A DNA stretch of 64,000 nt from Bosea sp. OAE506 (GCF_040546595.1 NZ_JBEPOB010000001.1:983501-1047500), one strand, 5' to 3'; positions 28,614 through 37,605 are shown, counted from the first letter of the stretch. The notes: generated by a model not told the origin, from the sequence alone. Translations and numbers: made by a program.

Positions 28614-29243
28614 ATGAGCGACAGCATGGCGCAGCCCCCCGAGGCGAAGGGCAGGCCGATCAACCCCCTGCTCAAGCTGGCGCTGGAATTCGGGCCGCTC
28701 GCGATCTTCTTCTTCGCCAATTCCTATGGCGACCGGCTGTTCGGCGTGGCCTCCGACCGCCGCATCTTCGTCGCGACCGGCATCTTCATCGTCGCCTCGC
28801 TGGTGGCACTGGCGGCGTCGCGCATCCTGATGGGCTATCTGCCGCGCATGGCGATGGTGAACGCGGTCGTGGTCACGGTCTTCGGCGGGCTGACCATTGC
28901 GCTCGACGATGCCTTCTTCATCAAGGTCAAGCCGACGATCGTGAACGCGCTGTTTGGCTGCGTGCTGCTGGGTGGGCTGTATTTCGGCCGTTCGCTGCTG
29001 GCGCTCGTGCTGGAATCGGTGATGCAGCTCGACGAGGAGGGCTGGCGCAAGCTGACGCTGCGCTGGGGCCTGTTCTTCTTCGTGCTGGCGGCACTGAACG
29101 AGATCGTCTGGCGCACGCAGACCCAAGATTTCTGGGTGGCCTTCAAGGTTTGGGGCGTGATGCCGCTGACCATGGCCTTTGCCCTGGCGCAGACACCGCT
29201 GATCCTGAAGCACGAGATCAAGCCGGCGAAGGCCAACGAATAA
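28614..29243 (+). CDS. yciB: Inner membrane-spanning protein YciB (septation protein A)
   Basis: This 209-residue protein has about five or six membrane helices. It carries the family blocks LLKLALEFGPLAIFFFAN (shown in part) near residue 17 and WGLFFFVLAALNEIVWRT near the C-terminus. YciB contributes to envelope integrity and interacts with division and elongation proteins in E. coli, and was called IspA in Shigella. It follows ftsY on the same strand and is followed by the RES/Xre pair, which has its own regulatory region. Confidence 0.9.
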   Translation: MSDSMAQPPEAKGRPINPLLKLALEFGPLAIFFFANSYGDRLFGVASDRRIFVATGIFIVASLVALAASRILMGYLPRMAMVNAVVVTVFGGLTIALDDAFFIKVKPTIVNALFGCVLLGGLYFGRSLLALVLESVMQLDEEGWRKLTLRWGLFFFVLAALNEIVWRTQTQDFWVAFKVWGVMPLTMAFALAQTPLILKHEIKPAKANE

Positions 29244-29263
29244 CCGCTGCGGTGGGCAGCCTT

Positions 29264-29302
29264 GCCATATGGCGTCGACATCATCATCTTTAGCCAAATG
29301 GC
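29264..29302 (+). promoter_or_regulatory. Twin palindromes ahead of the RES/Xre pair (probable operator)
   Basis: The perfect palindrome GCCATATGGC (29264-29273) and the one-mismatch copy GCCAAATGGC (29293-29302) have centres 29 bases apart, close to three helical turns. They flank a possible promoter: TTGCCA overlaps the first palindrome and a weak CATCTT follows 17 bases later. The second palindrome ends 12 bases before the antitoxin start and overlaps the ribosome site region. Autorepression through such sites is typical of Xre/MbcA-type antitoxins. Confidence 0.55.
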
Positions 29303-29314
29303 GGAGGATGGCCG

Positions 29315-29725
29315 ATGGCGCTGCTGGAGATCGACACCGCTACGCGGGGCTTCGTGCCCGAACCGATCAGCGATGACGAGGCGGCCGCGATGTTTCGGGC
29401 GGCGGTCAACCTGTTCCGGCACTGGCGGCTGACGGACGAGCAAGCCGCCACGCTGCTCGACATGCCGGCGCGGAGCTTCGGCCGCTGGAAGGCCGGGCAG
29501 ATCGGCCGCATCTCGCGCGACGGCAAGGCCAGGCTCTCGAACCTGATGGGCATCCACAAGGCGCTGCGGATCATCTTCCGCGAGCCCCAGCGCGGCTATG
29601 ACTGGATCCATGCTGCGAACGCGGTCTTCGCCGGGCGCTCGGCGCTGCAGGTGATGCTCGGTGGCGAGCTCACCGATCTGATGCGGGTGCGGCGCTATCT
29701 CGACGACGAGCGGGGCGGCTGGTGA
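29315..29725 (+). CDS. Xre/MbcA/ParS-type antitoxin
   Basis: This 136-residue protein has an Xre-like helical N-terminal half (FRHWRLTDEQAATLLDMPARS in two pieces) and a C-terminal toxin-binding DUF2384 half (GIHKALRIIF, NAVFAGRSALQVMLGG, MRVRRYLDDER). This is the usual partner of RES-domain toxins, in which the C-terminus blocks the toxin's active site. It overlaps the toxin gene by four bases (GTGA). Two palindromes upstream are candidate autoregulatory sites. Confidence 0.88.
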   Translation: MALLEIDTATRGFVPEPISDDEAAAMFRAAVNLFRHWRLTDEQAATLLDMPARSFGRWKAGQIGRISRDGKARLSNLMGIHKALRIIFREPQRGYDWIHAANAVFAGRSALQVMLGGELTDLMRVRRYLDDERGGW

Positions 29726-30459
29726 TCGACCCAGGCGGCCTGCCGGTCGCGGCGGTCCACTGGCGCGGTGCGGTGCGGATCATCCGCAGCCTCTTTCCGC
29801 CGATCGACCTGTTCGAGGACATCGCCGATCCGGCCGACTGGCCGCTGCTGCTCTCCGCCGAGCAGAAGACCAATCCGCGTCTGATGGAAACGATCGGCCA
29901 GCTCGACCTCGTGCCGCCCGAGCGGCGGGTGGCGGGGCCGGGCGCGACCTGGCTGATGGCGCCCTTCACCCATGTCAGCACGGATCGTCCGAGCCGCTTC
30001 TCGGCGGGTGCCTTCGGCGTGCTTTATGCCGGGGAGAGCTTCGAGACGGCGCTTTTCGAGACGGTGCATCACCATGCCCGCTTCATGGCGGCGACGCGCC
30101 AGCCGCCGGGCTGGACCTCGCAGTTTCGCGAAATCCGGCTCGATATCGCCGCGCAATTGCATGATCTGCGGGGGCCGCAATCGGAGCTCGAGGCGCTCCT
30201 GAAGCCGGATGACTATGTCGCCAGCCAAGCGCTGGGGGCGGCGCTGCGTGCGGCGGGCTCGGATGGCGTGGTGTACCCCAGCGTCCAGCATGCGGGCGGG
30301 CAATGTGTCGGGTTGTTCTATCCGGATCGCGCCTCGCAGCCGGTGCAGGGCCGCCATCTCGACTATCACTGGAACGGCGAGCGTGTGGACCTCTGCCGCG
30401 ACCGCAGCGCCGGGACGGTCTACCGGATCGTCCCGGAGGACGGGGCGCGCGACTGCTAG
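29722..30459 (+). CDS. RES-domain NAD+-degrading toxin
   Basis: This 245-residue protein has a RES domain. The conserved Arg is R92 in SRFSAGAFGVLYAG, followed by Y102 and E113 in ETALFETVHHH. The serine block is YPSVQHAGG near residue 192. RES toxins of the MbcT/ParT group break down NAD+ by phosphorolysis or hydrolysis, or ADP-ribosylate PRPP synthetase. The start is a GTG overlapping the antitoxin stop. All three key residues are present, so the toxin looks intact. About 90 N-terminal residues precede the domain. Confidence 0.88.
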   Translation: MIDPGGLPVAAVHWRGAVRIIRSLFPPIDLFEDIADPADWPLLLSAEQKTNPRLMETIGQLDLVPPERRVAGPGATWLMAPFTHVSTDRPSRFSAGAFGVLYAGESFETALFETVHHHARFMAATRQPPGWTSQFREIRLDIAAQLHDLRGPQSELEALLKPDDYVASQALGAALRAAGSDGVVYPSVQHAGGQCVGLFYPDRASQPVQGRHLDYHWNGERVDLCRDRSAGTVYRIVPEDGARDC

Positions 30460-30475
30460 CTTCCGGCCTCGACGT

Positions 30476-31261
30476 CTATTTCGGGGCCATGCGCAGCGCG
30501 CCATCGAGCCTGATCGCGCTGCCGTTGAGCATGTCGTTCTCGACGATGCTCTTCACCAGCGCGGCATATTCCGCCGGTTTGCCCAGCCGCGAGGGGTGCG
30601 GGACGGAGACGGCGAGCGAGGCGCGGGCCTCCTCGGGCAGGCCGTCGAACATCGGCGTCTCGAACAGGCCGGGCATGATCGTCATGACGCGGATGCCGGA
30701 GGCGGCGAGTTCCCGCGCGATCGGCAGGGTCATGCCGGCGACGCCGGCCTTCGAGGCGGCATAGGCGGCCTGGCCGATCTGGCCGTCCTCGGCCGCGATC
30801 GAGGCGGTGCAGATGAAGACGCCGCGCCCGCCATCGGAGGTGACAGGCTCGAGCGCGGCCAGCGCCGCGGCCGATTTGGCGATCAGCCGGAAAGTGCCGG
30901 TCAGGTTGATGGCCAGCGCCTTCTCGAACAGGGCCGTGTCATGGGCGACGAGTTCGCCGGTCTCGCGCTTCTTCGAGACGATGCGGCGGCCGGGCGCGAT
31001 GCCGGCGCAGTTGACCAGGATGCGCGCCACGCCCTGGGCGGCGCGCGCCTTGGCCAGCGCTTCGTCGACCGAGGCCTCGCTGGTGACGTCGCAGGAGACG
31101 AAGAGGCCGCCGATCTCGGCCGCGACCTTTTCCCCCCGCTCGGCATTGAGATCGAACAGGGCGACTTGCGCACCCTGCGCGGCCAGCATGCGGGCCGTGG
31201 CCTCGCCGAGGCCGGAAGCCCCGCCGGTGACGATCGCGGCGACGGAGGAATCGATCTGCAT
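30476..31261 (-). CDS. Short-chain dehydrogenase, 3-hydroxyacyl-CoA dehydrogenase type II-like
   Basis: This is a 261-residue Rossmann-fold SDR with TGGASGLG at residue 12, NCAGIAP near 85, catalytic Ser region FICTASIAAEDG and YAASKAG with Tyr and Lys. The ending RLGKPAEYAALVKSIVEN (shown in part) and overall wording resemble HSD17B10-type 3-hydroxy-2-methylbutyryl-CoA dehydrogenases of isoleucine and fatty-acid breakdown. The ATG at 31261 gives the normal N-terminus. It converges with the RES toxin gene, 16 bases away. Confidence 0.87.
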   Translation of the reverse strand: MQIDSSVAAIVTGGASGLGEATARMLAAQGAQVALFDLNAERGEKVAAEIGGLFVSCDVTSEASVDEALAKARAAQGVARILVNCAGIAPGRRIVSKKRETGELVAHDTALFEKALAINLTGTFRLIAKSAAALAALEPVTSDGGRGVFICTASIAAEDGQIGQAAYAASKAGVAGMTLPIARELAASGIRVMTIMPGLFETPMFDGLPEEARASLAVSVPHPSRLGKPAEYAALVKSIVENDMLNGSAIRLDGALRMAPK

Positions 31262-31454
31262 GGCGTGTCCCGGGATCTGATGCGACGCTTCAGCGTTTAG
31301 TGGCGGTGGCCTTGTCCTCCAAGGCGGTTTCTTGCACCGCCCGCTGGGCAGACCTCTTGCAGCGGGTTTTGGCGGGGCCACATCTTTCGACAGGGCGTGG
31401 CCAGCCGCATGATGGCATGTCGATGTCCCGCAACGTGCCCTCAGGAGGGGCCAG

Positions 31455-31829
31455 ATGAGCGACGGTTTCACCTCCCGCTTCAGCGAGGAGGAAATGGCAG
31501 CGATCCGGAAGAGCCTGCGCGATGAGGCGCGCTTCGGTGCGGATTTCTTCGCGCGGCTGAAGCGCGTCGCCAAGCGCATCCCCTTCGCGGAGGATCTTCT
31601 GGCGGCCTGGATCTGCGCGCGCGATCCGTCGACGCCGCGGCGCGTGCGCATGACGTTGCTGGCGGCGCTCGGCTATTTCGTGCTGCCGCTCGACGCGCTG
31701 CCCGACATCATGCCGCTGCTCGGCTTCACCGACGATGCGGCGGTGATCGCGGCGGCGTTGGCAGCGGTAGCGGGCTCGATCACGCCCGAGCATCGCGAGA
31801 AGGCGAAGCAGGCGATGGCGGAGCTGTGA
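31455..31829 (+). CDS. YkvA-like DUF1232 protein
   Basis: This 124-residue protein has one hydrophobic helix with the DUF1232 signature YFVLPLDALPDIMPLLGFTDD near residue 75 (shown in two overlapping parts as YFVLPLDALPD and LLGFTDDAA). The function of the family is unknown; the hydrophobic segment suggests membrane association. The ATG at 31455 has AGGAGGGG upstream. It converges with the quinone-oxidoreductase gene, four bases away. Confidence 0.82.
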   Translation: MSDGFTSRFSEEEMAAIRKSLRDEARFGADFFARLKRVAKRIPFAEDLLAAWICARDPSTPRRVRMTLLAALGYFVLPLDALPDIMPLLGFTDDAAVIAAALAAVAGSITPEHREKAKQAMAEL

Positions 31830-31833
31830 GCGT

Positions 31834-32808
31834 TCACAGCATCAGCACGATCTTGCCCTGCGCCTTGCGGTCGCCGATCAGCGCATAGGCTTCCGTCCAC
31901 CGTTCGAGCGGGATCTCGGCATGGACATGGGCGCGGATCCGACCCTCCGCGACCCAGCCCAGCAGCCGCTCCATATTGGCGCGCTGGGCGCCCGGCTCCC
32001 GCTTGACGAAATCGCCCCAGAAGACGCCGCGCAAATCGCAGCCCTTCAGCAGCAGCAGGTTGAGCGGGATCTTTGGAATGCCGCCGCCGGCGAAGCCGAC
32101 GACGAGATAGCGCCCCTCCCAGCCCATCGAGCGCAGCGCCGGCTCGGCGAGATCGCCGCCGACCGTGTCGTAGAGCACGTCGACGCCGCGGCCCTCCGTG
32201 AGGCGGCGTAGCGCGGCGCGCAGATCCTCGCTGCCGTAGTCGATCCCCTCGGCGGCGCCGTGCCGGTGAGCCAGGGCGAGCTTGTCCTGTGAGGAGGCGC
32301 AGGCGATCACGCGGGCCCCGAGCAGAGCGCCGATCTCGACGGCGGCAAGCCCTGCCCCTCCGGCCGCGCCGAGCACCGCCAGGGTCTCGCCGGTCTTCAC
32401 ATCCGCGCGCTGGATCAACCCGTGCAGGGCCGTGCCATAGGTGACGAAGAGCCCTGCCGCCTGCGCGTCGGAGAGGCCGTCCGGAATCGGGATCGCGCTG
32501 CCGGCGGGGACGACGACGCGCTCGCGGGCCGCGCCATAGCCGAGCCAGGCGGCGACGCGCGCGCCGACGCGCCAGCCGGAGACACCCTCGCCCAGGGCCA
32601 CGACCGTGCCGGCGCATTCCGCGCTCGGCGAAAACGGCAGCGCGGGCTTGGTCTGGTAGCGGTTCTCGATGATCAGCGTGTCGAAGAAGTTCAGCGCGGC
32701 CGCCTTGACCGCGATCGCGATCTCGCCGGGGCCCGGCTGCGGCTCCGGGATGTCGCGGATCACCAGCGTCTCGGCCGGGCCGTGGCTTTCGCAGAGCAGC
32801 GCCCTCAT
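31834..32808 (-). CDS. NADPH:quinone oxidoreductase family protein
   Basis: This is a 324-residue MDR-superfamily reductase of the zinc-free quinone-oxidoreductase group. The N-terminal barrel shows ALNFFDTLIIENRYQ and the cofactor fold shows LGAAGGAGLAAVEIGALLG (shown in part, near residue 146). The Cys/His zinc ligands of alcohol dehydrogenases are absent, as expected. It may act on quinones or acryloyl-CoA type enoyls. The ATG at 32808 is used; the longer open frame upstream is arginine-rich and not conserved-looking. Confidence 0.87.
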   Translation of the reverse strand: MRALLCESHGPAETLVIRDIPEPQPGPGEIAIAVKAAALNFFDTLIIENRYQTKPALPFSPSAECAGTVVALGEGVSGWRVGARVAAWLGYGAARERVVVPAGSAIPIPDGLSDAQAAGLFVTYGTALHGLIQRADVKTGETLAVLGAAGGAGLAAVEIGALLGARVIACASSQDKLALAHRHGAAEGIDYGSEDLRAALRRLTEGRGVDVLYDTVGGDLAEPALRSMGWEGRYLVVGFAGGGIPKIPLNLLLLKGCDLRGVFWGDFVKREPGAQRANMERLLGWVAEGRIRAHVHAEIPLERWTEAYALIGDRKAQGKIVLML

Positions 32809-33004
32809 GGTCTTCCCCGTTTCCGGCGCTGAGCACGCCTCGCTTCGCTGTGCGACTGTGCCATGGCGGCGCCGCCTGCGAAACGTGGACGCAAACCGCG
32901 CCGTCATTCGCATTTTCGCCAGGATCGTGGCACTCTATCCGCCTGCCCCAGCCATCGCGCCCGTCAACGGGTGGTAAAGGCAGTGTTAAGATTTTTAATG
33001 ATTG

Positions 33005-33625
33005 ATGGCGGCCATGATCAGCTCGTTTTTCCGTCCCGGCGTTTCCGCCTCGCGCCGCGTCCCCCTTCTGCCGTCGCTGCTCGCGGGTTGCCTCGGCGCC
33101 GCGTTCCTCGCCTCGGCCGTCCAGGCCCAGCAGCAGCGCGGGCGCCCCGCGGCGCCAGCGGCTGCGCCCGCTGCGGCCGGCCAGGGCCAGGCGATGCTGC
33201 TCGAGACCGCCGGCAAATGGCAGGCCTTCTCCTCGCAGCAGGGCCGTTCCAAGGTCTGCTACGCCCTCTCGAAGGCGGAAAGCCGGCTGCCGGCGAATCT
33301 CAAGGATGTCGAGGGCCTGCTCTTCGTCGCGACACGGCCCGCCGAGGGTGTGCGCAACGAGATCAGCTTCGTTTTGAATTTCGATCTCAAGGAAGATGTC
33401 GAGCATCAGGCGATCATCGGCTCGGAACGCTTCGCGCTGGTCGCCAAGGGCCAGAACATGTGGCTGAAGAACCCGGCCGAAGAGCCGCGCATGCTCGATT
33501 CGCTGCGCAAGGGCGCCGGGCTCGAGATCAAGGGCACGTCGAAGCGCGGCAACCCGACGGCGGACAAATACTCGCTGTCGGGCATGAGCCAGGCGGTGAA
33601 GCGCGCCGAAGACGCCTGCAAATAG
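33005..33625 (+). CDS. IalB-like periplasmic protein
   Basis: This protein of about 206 residues has a signal peptide (RRVPLLPSLLAG, cleavage near AVQAQ), then a Pro/Ala/Gln-rich stretch. The domain that follows is of the invasion-associated locus B type, with WQAFSSQQGRSKVCYALS near residue 75, FVLNFDL and the final MSQAVKRAEDACK. Two cysteines are placed for a disulfide. IalB was named from Bartonella, but the family is widespread and its general role is unknown. The start could be 33005 or the ATG at 33014. Confidence 0.78.
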   Translation: MAAMISSFFRPGVSASRRVPLLPSLLAGCLGAAFLASAVQAQQQRGRPAAPAAAPAAAGQGQAMLLETAGKWQAFSSQQGRSKVCYALSKAESRLPANLKDVEGLLFVATRPAEGVRNEISFVLNFDLKEDVEHQAIIGSERFALVAKGQNMWLKNPAEEPRMLDSLRKGAGLEIKGTSKRGNPTADKYSLSGMSQAVKRAEDACK

Positions 33626-33710
33626 GCCGGCGATTTCTCTGGCGCGCGTTCTCGTGCTATGAGCCCGCCTTAATGCGGGCCGCGACCGTCCGCCCCGAGC
33701 CAGAGTTCCG

Positions 33711-34931
33711 ATGACCGTGACCGTCCTTGAACCCGCCGCCCCGGCGGCCGAACCCGTTTTGCAGCGGCCCTCGCTGGTCGGGCGCACGCGCGCCGGGCTG
33801 GCCGAGGCGCTGGCCGAGATCGGGATCCCCGAGAAGGAACGGCGCATGCGCGTCGGCCAGCTCTGGAACTGGATCTATCATTACGGCGTGCGCGATTTCG
33901 CGGAGATGACCACGATCGGCAAGGGGCTTCGCGGGGCTCTCGCCGAGCGCTTCACGCTCGATCTGCCGGAGGTCACGGCCGAGCAGATCTCGACCGATGG
34001 CACCCGCAAATGGCTGATGCGGATGGCGCCGACCGGGCCGCGCGACCGCGGGGCCGAGATCGAATGCGTCTATATCCCCGAAGTCGACCGCGGCACGCTC
34101 TGCGTCTCCAGCCAGGTCGGCTGCACGCTGACCTGCACCTTCTGCCACACCGGCACGCAACGCCTGGTCCGCAACCTCACCACCGAGGAGATCGTGGCGC
34201 AGCTGATGGTGGCGCGCGACCGGCTCGGCGACTTCCCCAACCGCAGCGCGCCGGGCGGCGCCTTCGTGCCGAAGGATGGCGGGCGCTTCGTCTCCAACAT
34301 TGTCTTCATGGGCATGGGCGAGCCGCTCTATAATTTCGACAGCGTGCGCGACGCGATCGACGTCATCTCCGACAATGAGGGGCTGTCCCTCGGGCGCCGC
34401 CGCATCACCGTGTCGACCTCGGGCGTCGTGCCGCAGATCGGCCCGCTGGGATCGGAGATGGGCACGATGCTGGCGATCTCCCTGCATGCCGTGCGCGACG
34501 ATCTGCGCAACGAGCTCGTGCCGCTCAACAAGAAGTACCCGATCGCCGATCTGCTTGAGGCCTGCCGGACCTATCCGGGCGTGTCGAACGCGAAGCGCAT
34601 TACCTTCGAATACGTGATGCTCAAGGGCGTCAACGATTCGGACGCCGAGGCTCGCGATCTGGTGCGGCTGCTGAAGGGCATCCCTGCCAAGATCAACCTG
34701 ATTCCGTTCAATCCCTGGCCCGGCACCAAATACGAGTGCTCGGACTGGGACCGGATCGAGCGTTTCTCCGAGATCGTCTTCCGCGCCGGCTATGCCTCGC
34801 CGGTGCGCACGCCGCGCGGCCGCGACATCCTCGCCGCCTGCGGCCAGCTCAAGAGCGAGACCGAGAAGCTCTCTGCCCGGGCCCGGCTGATGCTGGACCA
34901 GGAGGATGCGGCCGCGGCGACCGCTGGCTGA
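33711..34931 (+). CDS. rlmN: Dual-specificity 23S rRNA A2503 / tRNA A37 methyltransferase RlmN
   Basis: This is a 406-residue radical-SAM enzyme that adds a methyl group to C2 of A2503 in 23S rRNA and of A37 in some tRNAs. The iron-sulfur motif is C138-x3-C142-x2-C145 in CTLTCTFC. Other family blocks are [10 protein letters not shown], the [15 protein letters not shown] region and the conserved C-terminal CGQL cysteine near residue 380. The unusual insertion [17 protein letters not shown], before the FMGMGE block, is common in alphaproteobacteria. A small membrane-protein gene starts four bases after its stop. Confidence 0.95.
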   Translation: MTVTVLEPAAPAAEPVLQRPSLVGRTRAGLAEALAEIGIPEKERRMRVGQLWNWIYHYGVRDFAEMTTIGKGLRGALAERFTLDLPEVTAEQISTDGTRKWLMRMAPTGPRDRGAEIECVYIPEVDRGTLCVSSQVGCTLTCTFCHTGTQRLVRNLTTEEIVAQLMVARDRLGDFPNRSAPGGAFVPKDGGRFVSNIVFMGMGEPLYNFDSVRDAIDVISDNEGLSLGRRRITVSTSGVVPQIGPLGSEMGTMLAISLHAVRDDLRNELVPLNKKYPIADLLEACRTYPGVSNAKRITFEYVMLKGVNDSDAEARDLVRLLKGIPAKINLIPFNPWPGTKYECSDWDRIERFSEIVFRAGYASPVRTPRGRDILAACGQLKSETEKLSARARLMLDQEDAAAATAG

Positions 34932-34935
34932 TCCG

Positions 34936-35415
34936 ATGCTGCGCTGGCTCCTGCTGATTCCGTTCGCGCTGGTGATGGCGATGGCTGCCGGCCTCGTCGC
35001 GATGATGGTCGCCAGCGTCGTCTCTCCGGGTATCGCGCTCCTGATCGGCGGCGGCTTCGAGCGGCTGCTCGATGCGCTGTTCGGGCTGGCGGACATGGGC
35101 ATCGACCCCGCCCCGACCGCGCAGGCCGCCTTGGTGCTGCTCGGGCGGCTGGGTTTTGCGATCATCGTCGCGCCTGTGGTTCTGGTCGCCGTCGCCTGCG
35201 AGCTGTTTTCCCTGCGCAGCGGCCTGATCCAGAGCGGGCTGACCGGCCTCCTCGCGGCGCTTTTGCCGCTGGGGATGCTGGGTTTGGCGCGGACGCCCAC
35301 GGGTGCCGAGGTCCAGGTGCTCGGCGCGCTTGTGCTGGTCGGCGCCGCGACGGGGTTCGTCTACTGGCTGATCGCGGGGCGCAGTGCGGGTGGCGAGCGG
35401 CGCGAACAAGCCTAG
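34936..35415 (+). CDS. Small membrane protein of unknown function
   Basis: This 159-residue protein has four hydrophobic segments: about 3-30 (LRWLLLIPFALVM), 55-85, 92-118 and 122-145. The C-terminus is short and basic (GRSAGGERREQA). I do not recognise a family. It starts four bases downstream of rlmN and is almost surely co-transcribed with it. A function in RNA modification is not implied; the layout only suggests shared expression. Confidence 0.72.
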   Translation: MLRWLLLIPFALVMAMAAGLVAMMVASVVSPGIALLIGGGFERLLDALFGLADMGIDPAPTAQAALVLLGRLGFAIIVAPVVLVAVACELFSLRSGLIQSGLTGLLAALLPLGMLGLARTPTGAEVQVLGALVLVGAATGFVYWLIAGRSAGGERREQA

Positions 35416-35472
35416 TGCTTGCCCGGTCTGACTTGGTCAGCCCAAGTATGACGCGGCGCTACTGCTCGCTAA

Positions 35473-35568
35473 CATGCTGATTTCTATCAAGATTTGATGG
35501 TCTGCCCATGAATTTGCATTGCATCGTTCGTGGCGACGCGAGGTTCCTCGCTAGAGCATGCTGATTTC
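35473..35568. repeat. Short repeated motif CATGCTGATTTC, two copies
   Basis: The 12-base motif occurs at 35473-35484 and again at 35557-35568, in the same orientation and 84 bases apart. The second copy sits in a longer block (AGAGCATGCTGATTTCACTC) directly ahead of repeat R5. Similar GAGCATG-led blocks are common intergenic repeats in Rhizobiales. The gap from 35416 to 35704 holds these and R5 and no gene. Confidence 0.55.
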
Positions 35569-35582
35569 ACTCGGAAGCGGAC

Positions 35583-35678
35583 CGTCATTCCGGACAAGCG
35601 GCGCAGCCGCGCCGATCCGGAATCCATCATAAAGCTGCGGAGCCCTCCGATGGATCCCGGGGCAAGCCCGGGATGACG
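35583..35678. repeat. Two-hairpin repeat of a related but different type, R5
   Basis: It is bounded by CGTCAT and ATGACG like copies R1-R4 but differs inside. The left hairpin is ATTCCGG/CCGGAAT with an inner GCGGC/GCCGC pairing, and the right hairpin is ATCCCGGG/CCCGGGAT with a short loop. It lies between the convergent membrane-protein gene and ggt. The shared borders and layout suggest a sister family. Confidence 0.7.
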
Positions 35679-35704
35679 GCGGTGGTTCCGAAACTCAGCC
35701 CTCG

Positions 35705-37459
35705 TTAATCCCCGATCGCCACGCCTTCCCGGCGTCCATCCGCCCCGCCGACAAAGCCCTCCGGCGTCTTGACGATGGCCTGGATGCCGGAGGTCATCTC
35801 GACCAGGCGGATTTCATGGCCCTTCGCCTCGAGCGCCGCCTTCCAACCCTCGGCTTCGGTGCCCTTCTCCAGCTCGGTCGGGCCGTTGCGGCTGCCGAAA
35901 TTGCCAAGATCGACGGCGGCCTGCGGGTCCATCTTCCAGTCAAGCAATGCGACCAGCGTCCTGGCGACATAGCCGATGATCTGGCTGCCGCCGGGCGAAC
36001 CGACCACGGCGTAGAGTCGGCCGAAGGCATCGAAGACCAGCGTTGGCGCCATCGAGGAGCGCGGGCGCTTGCCCGGCTCGACGCGGTTGGCGACCGGCTT
36101 GCCGTCTTCCTCCGGCATGAACGAGAAATCCGTCAGTTCGTTGTTGAGCAGGAAGCCGCCGGCCGTCATCAGCCGCGCGCCGAAGCCGTCCTCGATCGTC
36201 GTGGTCATCGAGACGGCGTTGCCCTGTCCATCGACGACCGAGATGTGGCTGGTGCCGTTCTCGATGCCCTCAGAGGGGGCCAGAAGCTGCACCCGCTTGT
36301 TGGGCGGCTTGCCGGCCTTGGCGCGGCCCATCGAGCGCTCGGGACTTATCAGGCCGGCACGGGAGCGGATGTAGTCGCGGTCGATCAGCCCGGGCAGCGG
36401 AATGCCGACGAAGGCGGGATCGGCGAGATAGAGGTTGCGATCGGCGAAGGCGAGGCGCCCGGCTTCCGAAAACCAGTGCGCGGCATCCGCGCCGGCTTGC
36501 ATGCGAGCGAGATCGCGGGTTTCGAGGATGCCGAGCATCTGCTGCACGGCCACGGCTCCCGAGCTCGGCGGGCCCATGCCGCAGAGGCGCCAGACCCGGT
36601 AGGCGCCGCAGACGGGCTCGCGCTCCTCGACGCGGTAGGCTGCGAGATCGGCGGCCGTCATGTCGCCGGGATTGGTCGCGTGGCCGGTCACGGTCGCGAC
36701 GATGTCGCGCGCGATCTCGCCCTCGTAGAAGGCGCCCGCGCCGCGTTCGGCCAGCGCACGCAGGGTCGCGGCGAAGGCGGGGTTGCGAAGGATCGTGCCG
36801 ACCGCCTTCGCCTGGCCGTCGGCCTCGTAGAAATAGGCGGCGGCGCGGGCGTCCTTCGCCAGGTTCTTTTCGCCGGACAGAAGCCCGTTCAGGCGCGGCG
36901 AGATCGCAAAGCCGTCGTCCGCCAGCTTGATCGCCGGGGCGAGCACCTGTGCCCAGGGCAGTTTCCCCCAGCGGCGATGCGCCTCCTCGAGCAGCTTCGG
37001 CGTGCCGGGAACCCCGACGGAACGCCCGCCGACGACCGCGTCGACGAAATGCATCGGCTTGCCGTCTTTCCCGATGAAGCGGTCGGGCTTCGCCGCGGCG
37101 GGCGCCGTCTCGCGACCGTCGAGCGTGATCACCCGCCGGGCGGTTTCGTCCCAGTGGACGAGGAAGGCGCCACCGCCGAGGCCGGAACTCTGCGGCTCGA
37201 CCAGGTTCAGCACCAGCTGCACGGCAATGGCGGCATCGACCGCGCTGCCGCCGGCGCGCAGAATGTCGCGCCCCGCGGCGGCGGCCAGCGGATTGGCGGC
37301 GGCCACCATGAAGCGCTGGGCGGTGGCGGTGGCCTTCGCGATCCTGCCCGTCGCAGCCTCGGGCGCCGGCGCGAGCGTCTGGGCCGCGGCCGGCGCAGCC
37401 ATCAGCATAAGCAGCGCGCAGGCCCGGATGGCAGGGCGGTGGCCGGGAAACAGGGGCAT
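35705..37459 (-). CDS. ggt: Gamma-glutamyltransferase
   Basis: This 584-residue periplasmic enzyme cleaves glutathione and transfers its gamma-glutamyl group. A signal peptide is visible (PGHRPAIRACALLMLMAAP in two parts, cleavage near AAAQT). The proenzyme self-cleaves before the catalytic threonine, here T403 in ENGTSHISVVD, splitting it into large and small subunits. The GSPGGSQIIGYV block near the end binds the substrate. Length is typical. The ATG at 37459 gives the signal peptide directly. It is divergent from lemA. Confidence 0.93.
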   Translation of the reverse strand: MPLFPGHRPAIRACALLMLMAAPAAAQTLAPAPEAATGRIAKATATAQRFMVAAANPLAAAAGRDILRAGGSAVDAAIAVQLVLNLVEPQSSGLGGGAFLVHWDETARRVITLDGRETAPAAAKPDRFIGKDGKPMHFVDAVVGGRSVGVPGTPKLLEEAHRRWGKLPWAQVLAPAIKLADDGFAISPRLNGLLSGEKNLAKDARAAAYFYEADGQAKAVGTILRNPAFAATLRALAERGAGAFYEGEIARDIVATVTGHATNPGDMTAADLAAYRVEEREPVCGAYRVWRLCGMGPPSSGAVAVQQMLGILETRDLARMQAGADAAHWFSEAGRLAFADRNLYLADPAFVGIPLPGLIDRDYIRSRAGLISPERSMGRAKAGKPPNKRVQLLAPSEGIENGTSHISVVDGQGNAVSMTTTIEDGFGARLMTAGGFLLNNELTDFSFMPEEDGKPVANRVEPGKRPRSSMAPTLVFDAFGRLYAVVGSPGGSQIIGYVARTLVALLDWKMDPQAAVDLGNFGSRNGPTELEKGTEAEGWKAALEAKGHEIRLVEMTSGIQAIVKTPEGFVGGADGRREGVAIGD

Positions 37460-37605
37460 GGGGCGATTATCCGCTGGCGGGTCCGGACGCCAGCCTAACG
37501 CAAGCGGGCGAACGCGCCATCTCCTCGCGCCGCTTGGAGCCATCCCCTGCCACGGCTAAGGTCGGCGCACATCTTCGTTTCCTGATTGTGCCAAGGGGGC
37601 CCGGC

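Noticed and set aside
32986..32998. Possible CtrA box upstream of the IalB-like gene
   Set aside because: The two TTAA halves are separated by five bases, not the required seven.
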